A DNA stretch of 64,000 nt, taken from positions 1 through 64,000 of the forward strand of contig JBHENC010000007.1 of the NCBI GenBank assembly GCA_046262295.1. Reading direction: 5' to 3'. Shown piece after piece: positions 1-9,066 of the stretch. The notes under the pieces were generated by a model that had not been told where the DNA came from, did no database searches, and was given only the letters and a program-made list of their open reading frames with translations. The DNA is from JBHENC01 sp046262295 (GTDB taxonomy: Bacteria > Acidobacteriota > Blastocatellia > Pyrinomonadales > Pyrinomonadaceae). Both the position numbers and the translations under genes were made by a program. The number at the start of each line of letters is the position of its first letter. Within the stretch, counting starts at the first letter, position 1.

Positions 1-2
1 TA

Positions 3-920
3 ATGCCTTTCCAGTGGGCACAGTTGTTTACGATGGCGCTGGAATTCAAGCCTGATGTGATTCTCGAATTAGGTCGCGGCCTTGGCAATTCGACTTGCGC
101 TTTTACGGAAGCTGCGAACCGTTTGCCAAATTGTTCTGTGATTAGTCTGGATGTATCGAAGGTTTGGGAAGAAGAGACTCTGCCGAAGGTGCAAAAGCTT
201 ATGCCGGCAGCGTGGTTTGAACCACTTCAGGCATTGCAAGCTGACATCCTTTCCTTCGATTTCGAATCGGTACTCAAAAACGCTAATCGAGTGTTAATCT
301 TTTGGGATGCGCACGGGTTTGATGTGGCTGAATGTATACTTGGAAAGATATTGCCGCTCATCCAGGATCGCCCTCATTTAGTCATGATGCATGATTTAGC
401 TGATGCGCGCTACATACCTAAAGAAATCGAGAGCGCTTATAAAGGTTACGAGTTATGGAAGGGTAGCAACGCTGAATGGATTTTCATGCAGCTTGGCAAT
501 GTCGTATCCGGAGTCGCACAGGCTATTTCTGTTATAGATTTTACCAGCCGAAACGATTTAACTCTACATTCCTCTGACCACGATCTTCATACTAATCTAG
601 GCTCAGATGAAACCAAAATGGCCGAGATACTTGAGCTATTAGGAAGTGAACACTTTTCTCTGCGGGGGTACTGGTTCTGGTTTAGTTTGAATGAGAAGCA
701 TGGCCCCTACGCATTCCCAAAATACGAATACGACAAGGATGAAGCACAACGGAAAAACGAGTTGGAAGAAAAGATGAAGCAAGTATACGAGTTTGAAGAA
801 ATGGTGAGTCAGAAGGATGTCTCAACGAAGATGCGGATAAAACTTGCAGCAAAAATCTTGCTCAACCGCTACCCTAAAGGGTTCGCAAAAGGAATTATGT
901 GGGATATTTTTACTTCTTAG
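3..920 (+). CDS. Methyltransferase-like protein, copy 1 (5' end outside window)
   Basis: The protein resembles class I SAM-dependent methyltransferases of the Methyltransf_24/CmcI-like kind. A glycine-containing motif I (ELGRGLGNST) lies near residues 22-31, an acidic WDAHG strand follows, and a later HDLADARY strand resembles the post-motif region of small-molecule methyltransferases. The intact paralogue at 1229-2194 has about 45 more residues before the methionine at position 3, and the reading frame is open to base 1, so the true start is probably upstream of the window. The first 77 bases are identical to 1362-1438, after which the two copies diverge sharply. The substrate is unknown; sugar O-methylation is a guess from the polysaccharide context. 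Confidence 0.6.
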   Translation: MPFQWAQLFTMALEFKPDVILELGRGLGNSTCAFTEAANRLPNCSVISLDVSKVWEEETLPKVQKLMPAAWFEPLQALQADILSFDFESVLKNANRVLIFWDAHGFDVAECILGKILPLIQDRPHLVMMHDLADARYIPKEIESAYKGYELWKGSNAEWIFMQLGNVVSGVAQAISVIDFTSRNDLTLHSSDHDLHTNLGSDETKMAEILELLGSEHFSLRGYWFWFSLNEKHGPYAFPKYEYDKDEAQRKNELEEKMKQVYEFEEMVSQKDVSTKMRIKLAAKILLNRYPKGFAKGIMWDIFTS

Positions 921-968
921 ACTCGCCAAGCAGGGGTTTACCGAAAGACTTGTTCAGACAGCTACTTC

Positions 969-1068
969 GTGAAGATTGCGCTCTTACAAATGAATCCAAC
1001 CGTTAGCGCTCTCGTAGGGATGCTGCCCTGACAACGGCCGAAGGCGTTCGCAAGGAGCAGTCCCAAGT
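969..1068 (+). pseudogene. Remnant of the 5' end of a second nadE copy
   Basis: A GTG at 969 opens a frame reading VKIALLQMNPTV, which matches the N-terminus of the intact NAD synthetase at 2420 (MKIALLQMNPTV). The match continues after a frameshift and an in-frame TGA near 1028-1030 as TAEGVRKEQ, against IAEGVRHAQ in the intact gene. Similarity stops near 1068. The remnant follows methyltransferase copy 1 just as intact nadE follows copy 2, so it marks an old tandem duplication of the gene pair in which this nadE decayed. It cannot encode a functional enzyme. Confidence 0.8.
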
Positions 1069-1228
1069 TGCGACAGCGAAATAGGATGGAAACTGAAGAA
1101 AGGCAAGTTGAACTAATGAGTCCGCAATGCTTCTTAGCGGCTATTCGTGAAACTGATGTCGCCACGCTGGCGACGGTCAGTGCCGGTGCGCTCGCGATGG
1201 CAAGTGGCCTCGACTGAGATTGTAGATA

Positions 1229-2194
1229 ATGAATCCTACCTTAGAAAACAACGCCAATACGGCCACGCCTTCGCAAGCCTACTGGAACCAGCGGCACGCG
1301 CTTGCCGAGTTTCGCCCGCGTGCGGAGCAATTGCAGGAAGCCGTCGGTAAATTGACTGATCTAATGCCTTTCCAGTGGGCACAGTTGTTTACGATGGCGC
1401 TGGAATTCAAGCCTGATGTGATTCTCGAATTAGGTCGCTTGGCTGGCAATTCGACAGTCATTTTCACGGAAGCGGCGAATCAGTTGGGCGACTGCCGGGT
1501 GGTTAGTTTGTGTCTGACCGACGTGTGGCAGAAGGCAACGGTTCCGTCCTTATCCGAGATGGTTCCAGAAAAGTGGTTCGACCCGCTTGATGCGCTACAG
1601 GCAGACATTCTCACGTTTGATTATGAAGCGACGTTTATGGACGCTAAAAGAGTGATGATTTTCTGGGACGCGCACGGATTCGACGTCGCCGAATGCGTTC
1701 TCGGGAAGATACTGCCGCTCGTACAGGATCGGCCACATCTGGTAATCATGCACGATTTAAGCGACGCGCGATATACCGGCGACGAATACACTACTAATTA
1801 CGGTGAGCATGGATTGTGGAAGGGAGAGGCTGCCGGAGACCCCAGCATACGTCTCGGCCACATCTCTTCAAAAGTGGCCCAATCAGTTTCCATATTCGAC
1901 TTTACGAGCCGTAACAAGTTATCTTTGCACTCAGCCGACCACAACTTACACACCGAACTTGGAATGGATGCCTCCAAAGTAGCCGAGTTGAAAAAGCTTG
2001 TCGGTGATAAATTGTTCTCCCTTACCGGGCACTGGTTTTGGTTTAGTCTGAACGAGAACGCCGGGCCACGCACTTTTCCAAACTTTCAGCACCGGAAGCT
2101 ACCACAGGGGGAAGCCCTATCACCCGCACCGATGTCGCTAAAGATGCGGCTAAAGGCAGCGGCTAGCATCTTGCTCAGGGGGCACCGGGTATAA
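1229..2194 (+). CDS. Methyltransferase-like protein, copy 2 (intact paralogue)
   Basis: This 321-residue protein is the complete paralogue of the partial gene at the window start. Motif I reads ELGRLAGNST (about residues 67-76). An acidic FWDAHGFDVAE strand and an IMHDLSDARY strand follow, the layout of a class I SAM-dependent methyltransferase-like fold. The N-terminal YWNQRH and AEQLQEAVGKL region is probably helical. It begins at ATG 1229; the 308 bases between copy 1 and this gene hold the nadE remnant, a short hairpin (1158-1174) and nothing else recognisable. The protein has no signal peptide, so it is probably cytoplasmic. The family call is moderately sure and the substrate is unknown. 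Confidence 0.6.
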   Translation: MNPTLENNANTATPSQAYWNQRHALAEFRPRAEQLQEAVGKLTDLMPFQWAQLFTMALEFKPDVILELGRLAGNSTVIFTEAANQLGDCRVVSLCLTDVWQKATVPSLSEMVPEKWFDPLDALQADILTFDYEATFMDAKRVMIFWDAHGFDVAECVLGKILPLVQDRPHLVIMHDLSDARYTGDEYTTNYGEHGLWKGEAAGDPSIRLGHISSKVAQSVSIFDFTSRNKLSLHSADHNLHTELGMDASKVAELKKLVGDKLFSLTGHWFWFSLNENAGPRTFPNFQHRKLPQGEALSPAPMSLKMRLKAAASILLRGHRV

Positions 2195-2419
2195 AGATAT
2201 TGTAGGAAGTAAATCTCTGGATTAATTGATCTCGTTGTTTGAGGCGGCAGCTTTACTTGTTAAGAGAAAGCGGTATCGGGCGTCTTCGCTTAAAAGTAAG
2301 AAGCTTGGCTTTATTAAGTCGCCACCAGATTTGGTTCGCGTAACTTTGAGAATCTTTGGCTTTTAATGTTCCGCACATCTGTTTATGAAATAAGAAGGCG
2401 AACACAAGAGATTTAATTT
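2195..2419 (+). other. Intergenic leader of nadE, no clear element
   Basis: These 225 bases are AT-richer than the flanking genes. I compared them by eye with the nadA-type NAD riboswitch known from Acidobacteriota and saw no match. No strong terminator is visible after the methyltransferase gene. A promoter for nadE may lie here, but no hexamer pair stands out. Confidence 0.3.
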
Positions 2420-4054
2420 ATGAAGATTGCTCTGCTTCAAATGAACCCGACGGTTGGCGACCTGGCGGGGAATGCTGCCTTGATTGCCGAAGGCGTTCGC
2501 CATGCGCAGGCGCAAGGCGCTGAGCTGGTCGTGACGCCGGAGTTGGGGTTGTTGGGGTATCTTCCGCGCGACTTGCTGCTTAACCCTCGGTTCATTCAAA
2601 ATAGCTGGGACGTGTTGCAGCAGTTGGCGGCAGATTTGGCGGATGCCCCGCCCGTGCTCGTCGGCCTCGCCGAACCAAATGGAGAAGTTGTCGGGCGGCC
2701 TTTGTTTAATACCGCCGCGTTGTTGCGCAAGGGGCAAGTGGAGCAGCGCTTTCGTAAAACGCTACTGCCCACCTACGACGTCTTTGATGAAGATCGGTAC
2801 TTTGAGCCGGCCACCGGGAATCAAGTGCTCGAATTAAACGGCTGGCGGCTGGGTATTTGCATCTGTGAGGACGTCTGGAACGACCGCGATTTCTGGCAAC
2901 GCCAGCGCTATCACGCCGATCCGATTGAAGAATTAACGCGACAGGGCGCGCAGGCCTTTATTAATATGTCTGCCTCTCCGTTCAGCGTCGGCAAGCAGCA
3001 GTTGCGCGAGAAATTGCTTGGAAGCCTGGCACGTAAGCACAATCTGCCGCTGGTCTACATCAATCAAGTTGGAGGAAACGATGACTTGATCTTTGATGGT
3101 CGTAGCAGCACTTTCGACGCCCACGGCCATCTGGTGGCGCGCGGCGCAGAGTTCGCTGAAGATTTAGTGGTAGTGGACTTGAGCAATCCGCCAGACGCAC
3201 TCAGCCCGGATGATTTCACTCCCGAGTCTGAAACGTGGTCTGCCCTGGTTCTAGGTACGCGCGACTACGTGCGCAAGTGCGGTTTCAGAAAAGCCATTCT
3301 CGGTCTTTCCGGTGGCATTGACTCAGCCCTGACAGCGGCTATCGCCGTTGAGGCCGTCGGCGCCGAGAACGTGCTGGGTGTGCTCATGCCCTCGCCCTAT
3401 TCCAGCGCGGGCAGCATAGAGGATTCTTTGCAGTTAGCCCGCAATCTGGGTATGCAAACGCTCAAGCTTCCCATTGCGAAAATTATGGGCTCCTTTGATG
3501 AGACCTTGAGCGAAGCTTTTAGTGGTTGCCCGCGCGATATAACGGAAGAGAACATCCAGGCGCGCGTTCGTGGCAACTTGCTCATGGCGATGTCCAACAA
3601 ATACGGCGCGCTACTATTGACTACCGGCAACAAGTCGGAACTGTCCGTCGGCTACTGCACCATTTACGGTGATATGTCGGGCGGCCTGGCGGTAATCTCC
3701 GATGTACCGAAGATGATGGTCTATCGTATCTCAAGCTGGCTCAACCGCGATAAGGAAGTGATTCCACCGGCAATCATAACGAAAGCGCCCTCCGCCGAAC
3801 TGAGGCCGGATCAGACTGATCAAGATAATCTGCCTCCTTATCACCTGCTGGATGAAATTCTTTATATGCACATTGAGCAGCATCTTTCGGCGGAAGAGAT
3901 CGTCATTAGCGGGGTTGGCGATGAGGCAACGGTGCGACGTGTGTTGCAACTGGTGAAAACCGCCGAGTTCAAGCGAAGGCAGGCAGCCCCCGGTCTCAAG
4001 GTAACAGATCGCGCTTTTGGCACCGGTTGGCGGATGCCGATTGCCCGCAAATAG
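2420..4054 (+). CDS. nadE: Glutamine-dependent NAD+ synthetase
   Basis: This 544-residue enzyme converts nicotinic acid adenine dinucleotide to NAD+, using ATP and ammonia released from glutamine. The N-terminal half is a nitrilase-type glutaminase with the expected triad: Glu41 (TPELGLLGY), Lys113 (FRKTLLP) and Cys149 (ICEDVW). The C-terminal half is an ATP-pyrophosphatase synthetase with the P-loop SGGIDS at residues 297-302, and later TTGNKSE and GDMSGG motifs. The length is typical of the two-domain bacterial form. ATG 2420 is supported by the conserved MKIALLQ start, also preserved in the upstream remnant. Its place beside NAD-dependent sugar dehydrogenases and epimerases may be accidental. 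Confidence 0.96.
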   Translation: MKIALLQMNPTVGDLAGNAALIAEGVRHAQAQGAELVVTPELGLLGYLPRDLLLNPRFIQNSWDVLQQLAADLADAPPVLVGLAEPNGEVVGRPLFNTAALLRKGQVEQRFRKTLLPTYDVFDEDRYFEPATGNQVLELNGWRLGICICEDVWNDRDFWQRQRYHADPIEELTRQGAQAFINMSASPFSVGKQQLREKLLGSLARKHNLPLVYINQVGGNDDLIFDGRSSTFDAHGHLVARGAEFAEDLVVVDLSNPPDALSPDDFTPESETWSALVLGTRDYVRKCGFRKAILGLSGGIDSALTAAIAVEAVGAENVLGVLMPSPYSSAGSIEDSLQLARNLGMQTLKLPIAKIMGSFDETLSEAFSGCPRDITEENIQARVRGNLLMAMSNKYGALLLTTGNKSELSVGYCTIYGDMSGGLAVISDVPKMMVYRISSWLNRDKEVIPPAIITKAPSAELRPDQTDQDNLPPYHLLDEILYMHIEQHLSAEEIVISGVGDEATVRRVLQLVKTAEFKRRQAAPGLKVTDRAFGTGWRMPIARK

Positions 4055-4122
4055 CACTGATCCGGCATTCTTCCTTAAGAGCGCTGGTCATATATCATTA
4101 ATACAGAAGGAAGGGAAGACGT

Positions 4123-5484
4123 ATGAATATTTCCATTATTGGCTTAGGCAAGTTGGGTTCGCCGATGGCGGCCGTGCTCGCCAGCAAAGGCCATACCGTC
4201 ATTGGGGTTGATCTGAATGAAGATTTTGTCCGGTCAATTAACGAAGGCCGTGCGCCCGTCGTTGAACCGGGATTGGATGAGTTGATCCAGAAGTCGCACG
4301 CGCGGCTGTCGGCAACGACGGATTTCAAAGCAGCCGTCGCTAATAGTGAGGTGACTTTTATTATTGTGCCCACGCCGAGTGACCCGCAGGGTGGTTTCTC
4401 CTTGCGGTACGTGATGTCTGCGATTGAAGAAATCGGTCAGGCGTTAAAGCAGAAGAATGAGTTTCATTTGGTCGTCCTGACCAGCACGGTGATGCCCGGC
4501 TCCACCGGCGGCGAGGTACTGCCTGCTCTCGAGCAACATTCCGGCAAGCGTTGCGGACGTGATTTCGGACTCTGCTACAATCCAGAATTCATCGCCCTCG
4601 GTAGCGTCGTCCACGATATGCTAAATCCGGATTTTATCCTTATCGGCGAATCCGATTCGCATTCGGGCGACATCCTGGCCTCCATTCATACTGGGGCCTG
4701 CGACAACACTCCGGCATTCGCGCGAATGAATTTCATGAATGCCGAATTGACCAAACTGGCCGTCAATACTTACGTCACGACGAAAATATCCTACGCCAAT
4801 ATGCTGGCCCAGGTGTGCGAACAACTGCCCGGCGCTGACGTGGACGTGGTCACGTCAGCTCTCGGACTAGACACCCGTATCGGCCGTAAGTACTTGAAAG
4901 GCGCGCTCGGCTATGGCGGCCCATGCTTTCCCCGGGATAACGTCGCCTTTTCCCACTTGGCTCGCCAAATTGGCGCAAACGCAGGTCTCGCCGAGGCTAC
5001 TGACCGCGTCAACCGCGAGCAAGTGGCTTGGCTAGCCGATATCGTTATGGGACAACTTCCATCAAACGGCAAAGTCGGTATCTTGGGTTTATCTTACAAG
5101 CCCAACACAAATGTAATTGAAGAAGCACAGGGGTTAGAGCTGGCCCGCCAGTTGTCTTCCAGAGGCGTCGCGCTGGTGCTCTATGATCCAGCGGCGATGG
5201 AAAATGCACGAGCCTCGTTCAAAGGTGAAGCGCTCTTCGCCACCTCGATGGAGGAATGCACACAGCAGTCCGACGTTGTGGTCATCACCACTCCCTGGGA
5301 TGAGTTCAAAGCACTCTCACCGGAGAGCCTCAATCATTCGAATGGCCGACCCTCAATCGTAGACTGCTGGCGTATTCTTCCGCGTGAGGAATACGAAACG
5401 TCCGTTAACTACGTAGCACTGGGTAGAGGCCCGCAGCAAGAGGACGCGCAACTGTACACTACCGCAGTAGCCGGTAACGATTAG
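4123..5484 (+). CDS. UDP-glucose/GDP-mannose dehydrogenase family protein
   Basis: This 453-residue protein belongs to the NAD-dependent nucleotide-sugar dehydrogenases, which oxidise a sugar C6 hydroxyl to a carboxylate in two steps and so supply uronic acids. The N-terminal Rossmann motif GLGKLGSPMAA (from residue 7) is followed by VDLN, and the TSTVMPGSTG and YNPEFIALGS motifs are present. The catalytic cysteine is Cys268 in GYGGPCFPRDN. The C-terminal UDP-binding domain has GLSYKPNTNVIEEAQG. The substrate (UDP-Glc, UDP-ManNAc, GDP-Man or other) cannot be fixed by eye. Uronic acids from this enzyme would be natural acceptors for the asparagine-synthetase-like amidotransferases encoded downstream. 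Confidence 0.92.
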   Translation: MNISIIGLGKLGSPMAAVLASKGHTVIGVDLNEDFVRSINEGRAPVVEPGLDELIQKSHARLSATTDFKAAVANSEVTFIIVPTPSDPQGGFSLRYVMSAIEEIGQALKQKNEFHLVVLTSTVMPGSTGGEVLPALEQHSGKRCGRDFGLCYNPEFIALGSVVHDMLNPDFILIGESDSHSGDILASIHTGACDNTPAFARMNFMNAELTKLAVNTYVTTKISYANMLAQVCEQLPGADVDVVTSALGLDTRIGRKYLKGALGYGGPCFPRDNVAFSHLARQIGANAGLAEATDRVNREQVAWLADIVMGQLPSNGKVGILGLSYKPNTNVIEEAQGLELARQLSSRGVALVLYDPAAMENARASFKGEALFATSMEECTQQSDVVVITTPWDEFKALSPESLNHSNGRPSIVDCWRILPREEYETSVNYVALGRGPQQEDAQLYTTAVAGND

Positions 5485-5597
5485 CAAGAGCCACAACAAA
5501 AAGATGGCAGGATGGGAGAGCCAATCGCTAACGATTTAGCGCTGAGCGAAAGTCTCTCCCGCGTATATATTTATTGATTTTGAAAGGGGATTCTTCG

Positions 5598-6602
5598 ATG
5601 CCAAAGCAAACTAAGGTTTTGGTTACGGGTGCTGGCGGATTCATCGGCCACCATCTGGTAACGTATCTAAAGGAACAGGGGTTTTGGGTGCGGGGTGTGG
5701 ATATCAAATACCCTGAATATAATTCAACCGATGCAGACGAGTTTGAGTTACTTGACCTGCGGCGGTGGGACAACTGCCTTCAGGCTACTCGCGATATAGA
5801 TGATGTCTACGCACTGGCGGCTGATATGGGGGGGATGGGATTTATTTCGGGCAATCACGCCCAGATTCTACACAACAATTCGCTAATTAACATACATACG
5901 TTGGATGCGGCGCGAGTCAACGGCGTCCGACGCTACCTGTATACGTCTTCAGCCTGTATCTATCCCGAGTATAAACAGCTTGACGCCAACGTCACGCCGC
6001 TCAAGGAAGAGGATGCTTATCCGGCTCAACCGCAGGACGCATATGGGTGGGAGAAGTTAATTGCCGAGCGGCTGTGTCTGCATTATCAGGAGGAGTACGG
6101 CATCGAAACCCGGATCGTGCGGTTCCATAATATTTTTGGCCCGTTAGGCACTTGGGATGGCGGGCGCGAGAAAGCACCGGCGGCGATGTGTCGCAAAATT
6201 GCGCTGGCGAAGCTGACCGTTAATCCGGAGATCGATATCTGGGGCGACGGCGAACAAACGCGCTCTTTCTGCTACATAGATGACTGCGTGATCGGCATCT
6301 ATAAATTAATGCAGTCCGATCATCGCGAGCCGCTCAATCTCGGTCAAGACCGCATGGTTACGATCAACGAGTTGGCTGACATTATCGCAAACATTGCCGG
6401 TCTGCGCATTGAGAAGAAACACGTGGAAGGGCCGCAAGGTGTGCGCGGACGCAACTCGGACAATACACGCTTGCGCGAGGTGTTGGGATGGGAACCGGAG
6501 ATTACGTTGGAGGATGGATTGACTCGGACGTATGCTTGGATAGAGGCACAGGTTCGCGCCAATCTGAAAACAGCTCCAGAACGCCATCTGGCTGCCGTGT
6601 AG
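5598..6602 (+). CDS. NAD-dependent epimerase, GDP-mannose 3,5-epimerase-like
   Basis: This 334-residue protein is an extended short-chain dehydrogenase/reductase. It has the NAD-binding motif GAGGFIGHH near the N-terminus, MGGMGFI, SSACIYPEY, the YGWEK catalytic YxxxK, and RFHNIFGPLGTW with GGREKAPAA. The last features are characteristic of GDP-mannose 3,5-epimerase, which makes GDP-L-galactose and related sugars. ATG 5598 is preferred over TTG 5574, because AAGGGGA lies about 7 bases upstream and the Rossmann motif then falls at the usual distance. It probably works with the preceding dehydrogenase in precursor supply. The GME assignment is better than a generic epimerase call but is made by motif only. 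Confidence 0.88.
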   Translation: MPKQTKVLVTGAGGFIGHHLVTYLKEQGFWVRGVDIKYPEYNSTDADEFELLDLRRWDNCLQATRDIDDVYALAADMGGMGFISGNHAQILHNNSLINIHTLDAARVNGVRRYLYTSSACIYPEYKQLDANVTPLKEEDAYPAQPQDAYGWEKLIAERLCLHYQEEYGIETRIVRFHNIFGPLGTWDGGREKAPAAMCRKIALAKLTVNPEIDIWGDGEQTRSFCYIDDCVIGIYKLMQSDHREPLNLGQDRMVTINELADIIANIAGLRIEKKHVEGPQGVRGRNSDNTRLREVLGWEPEITLEDGLTRTYAWIEAQVRANLKTAPERHLAAV

Positions 6603-7120
6603 GGGTGGTATTAAAAGCTTAAAGTGCCGACCGGCAATCTTCTGCGGGAAATAGTTGTAAGTACCGGCTCAGTTTGAGTTCCTAAATCAATATCCATCGT
6701 GGTTCTTAGATTTGAAACTGAACTATTACCCCACTATGAGCGGAATGAGCATGGCGATCAATTTGCGCCGCTTCTCCATTCGTTGAAGGTTAGGTAGCTC
6801 AAAGATACTTCGTCCTTCAGGGATGAGCGATTTCTAACCCGGATAGCTCATCCCTGAAACTCTGTAATAGGTTCAACCTGGATGGCAAATCACCGTCTTG
6901 GTTTTGTCTCCCTTAAGTTGATTCGATAATGACTTGGCGTACGTCTCTGCGCAACTACCGGTTAACCGCATCAGGCCAGCTTGCAAGGCAGAGCGAGCCA
7001 ACACTGAGTCAAAAGATTCAGCGATGCGTTGCAAGCGTAACTTACTTTGCGTGTCTCTTCTGGCTTGTATCGCTGTTGGAGCATTCGCTTCTCGTATAAG
7101 TCTTGTAGTAACAAACGAGT
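6603..7120 (+). other. 518-bp intergenic region with a hairpin
   Basis: No coding sequence is convincing here. The open frame at 6934-7152 overlaps the next glycosyltransferase and has no recognisable content. The only notable structure is a perfect 13-bp inverted repeat listed separately. The stretch is relatively AT-rich. Confidence 0.4.
6816..6858 (+). repeat. Perfect 13-bp inverted repeat
   Basis: TTCAGGGATGAGC at 6816-6828 is the exact reverse complement of GCTCATCCCTGAA at 6846-6858, with a 17-base loop. No T-run follows, so this is not a standard intrinsic terminator, and it lies about 210 bases beyond the nearest stop codon. It could be a protein-binding palindrome, a REP-like element or a remnant of a mobile element. 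Confidence 0.7.
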
Positions 7121-7987
7121 ATGGAAATATCCGTGATTACGCCGGTTTATAACGGCGAGCGATTTATTGAATGTTGCCTCAATTCGGTTATTGAGCAAGC
7201 TTGTCCGTACGTCGAGCATCTCATTATGGACGGTGGTTCCACTGATCGAACCACAGAAATAGTTGAACGGTATGCGGCGAAACACCCTCATCTTCGTTTG
7301 ATATCGGAGAATGACGCCGGGCAATCGGATGCGATGAACAAAGGGATTGCGCTGGCTCAAGGGGTAATTCTAGGTTTTCTAAACGTAGACGATTTTTATG
7401 AACCCAACGTGCTTAACAGAGTATACGAAATCTTTCAAGAATTACCTGAACCGAGCTTGCTTGCCGGCAACTGCAAGGTGATCGATGAAAATGGAAACCT
7501 GCTGTGGCTAAACAAGCCCGATACGAAATACTACCAACTGCTACAAGTCTGGCGATACAAAATGCCGAACAATCCAAGCGCATATTTCTACCACCGCTCT
7601 TTGCATGACAAGATCGGGGGGTATGACGTAGAAGAGCACTATACTTTGGACTATGATTTTCTCTTGCGGGCTTTTCAAAAGGCAAACGTCGTCTACATAG
7701 ATGAAACTCTGGGGAATTTCCGATTTTATGCCGGGACAAAGACAAGCGAAAGTGTTGCTCAAGGAACGCAATGGGATATGATTTGCCGACTTTCCATGAA
7801 ATATGCAGCGCAGAAAGGGCTTTTCTACAGGCTTTACCTACACTTGAGCATCGCGCAACTAAGAGCGAACCTCAAGGAAGTTGAAAATCCTTCGCGCATC
7901 TCCAAGGCAAAGTGGATATTAAGAAGAGACGGAATAACACTATTGGATAAAGTAGCGAGGGCTTTGGAGAAAAATGGAGGGCGCTGA
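7121..7987 (+). CDS. Glycosyltransferase family 2
   Basis: This 288-residue GT-A type protein begins ISVITPVYNGERF and carries MDGGSTDRT near residues 36-44 and NVDDFYEP, the usual nucleotide-sugar/metal-binding acidic motif, near residues 89-96. A later YDVEEHYTLDYDFLLR segment matches the acceptor/catalytic acidic region of this subfamily. There are no membrane segments, so it probably acts at the cytoplasmic face on a lipid-linked glycan. It is the first of a long series of glycosyltransferases. Donor and acceptor cannot be told from sequence. Confidence 0.88.
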   Translation: MEISVITPVYNGERFIECCLNSVIEQACPYVEHLIMDGGSTDRTTEIVERYAAKHPHLRLISENDAGQSDAMNKGIALAQGVILGFLNVDDFYEPNVLNRVYEIFQELPEPSLLAGNCKVIDENGNLLWLNKPDTKYYQLLQVWRYKMPNNPSAYFYHRSLHDKIGGYDVEEHYTLDYDFLLRAFQKANVVYIDETLGNFRFYAGTKTSESVAQGTQWDMICRLSMKYAAQKGLFYRLYLHLSIAQLRANLKEVENPSRISKAKWILRRDGITLLDKVARALEKNGGR

Positions 7988-8088
7988 TTTAGCGCAACCT
8001 ATGGACACCCAACCCTGTTTGTGCAACAACGCCTTCGAATGTTGTTTATAAAACTGCGTCTATTAAAAGAAGAATCGGAAGTTCATTC

Positions 8089-9066
8089 ATGTCTGATCTC
8101 GTCAGCATTATCATGCCCGCTTACAACGCCGAGAAGCATATTGCCGAATCAATCCAATCCGCGATAAATCAAACGTATCAGAATTGGGAATTGATCGTGG
8201 TTGACGATGGGTCAACTGACGGCACGGCAGAAATAGCACGAGGTTTCTCTGATCGGGATAAGCGTGTTAAATATTTCTTTCAGAAGAATAGCAGGCTAGG
8301 GAAGGCTCGAAACACGGGCATCAAAAACTCATGTGGAGACCTGATAGCGTTCCTGGATTCTGATGATCTCTGGGTAAAGGAGAAGCTGGAACTGCAAGTT
8401 AAAACCGTCCATGAAACCAGAGTCGACCTCGTATTTAGCGATGGATTCATTTTTGTCGAAGACGATGTGACAGATGAAAATGTTACCTTTCAAACGCTGC
8501 GCGGAAGATTTGATGGGGGCGGTCTCTCCGATCTTTTATTAGTTGGCAACTATCTTCCGGTTCTATCTGTACTGGCGCGAAAAGATTCCCTAAACGAGGT
8601 GGGTCGCTTTGAAGAGGCACCCCTATATCATGGTTGTGAAGACTATGACTTATGGCTAAAACTCGCCCGGCACGGAGCCGCGTTCTATGGGATGAAAGAA
8701 CTGTTAGTAAGATATCGTCGCCATTCGGGTGCGATGACGCACAAGGACAGCAAGATGCTCAAGCCGATGTTGCAGGTTGTTAAGAGATACATCTACGATA
8801 GTAGTCTCGATAAGAATAAAGTGAAGGAGCGAATGAGAAATTTGTATCGAGACTTAATTCGCGCGTTGATCGAAGAGGGTGAAATAATCGAAGCGAGAGC
8901 ATACATGAAAGAATTCTCCGCTTGGGATAAATCGGGACTGGTCACATCGCTCCAAAAAGTGTTAATAAAAGTTCTGCCAAATAAGTACAACTTTATTAGT
9001 AAAGAGTGCCTATATAGAACCGAATGGCACATTAAAAAGAGTCTGGGTAAACTGATAATTCTCTGA
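8089..9066 (+). CDS. Glycosyltransferase family 2
   Basis: This 325-residue protein has a clear GT2 fold. It opens SIIMPAYNAEKH, followed by VVDDGSTDGT near residue 41 and FLDSDDLW near residue 87. GCEDYDLWLKLARHG is the typical ED-containing catalytic segment. The C-terminal 100 residues are basic and helical (KNKVKERMRN, ending IKKSLGKLIIL). The coding sequence is noticeably richer in A/T than the genes from 9.3 kb onward, which may mean separate acquisition. Sugar specificity is unknown. Confidence 0.88.
   Translation: MSDLVSIIMPAYNAEKHIAESIQSAINQTYQNWELIVVDDGSTDGTAEIARGFSDRDKRVKYFFQKNSRLGKARNTGIKNSCGDLIAFLDSDDLWVKEKLELQVKTVHETRVDLVFSDGFIFVEDDVTDENVTFQTLRGRFDGGGLSDLLLVGNYLPVLSVLARKDSLNEVGRFEEAPLYHGCEDYDLWLKLARHGAAFYGMKELLVRYRRHSGAMTHKDSKMLKPMLQVVKRYIYDSSLDKNKVKERMRNLYRDLIRALIEEGEIIEARAYMKEFSAWDKSGLVTSLQKVLIKVLPNKYNFISKECLYRTEWHIKKSLGKLIIL

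Noticed and set aside
1158..1174. 7-bp hairpin GTCGCCA/TGGCGAC as terminator
   Set aside because: No T-run follows and it is 240 bases beyond the nearest stop; left as an incidental hairpin.
2195..2419. Possible NAD riboswitch (nadA motif) before nadE
   Set aside because: This class is known from Acidobacteriota, so I looked, but I saw no matching conserved stems or loops.
6934..7152. 72-codon plus-strand frame before the glycosyltransferase
   Set aside because: It overlaps the start of the clear GT2 gene, has no good ribosome-binding site and shows no recognisable content.
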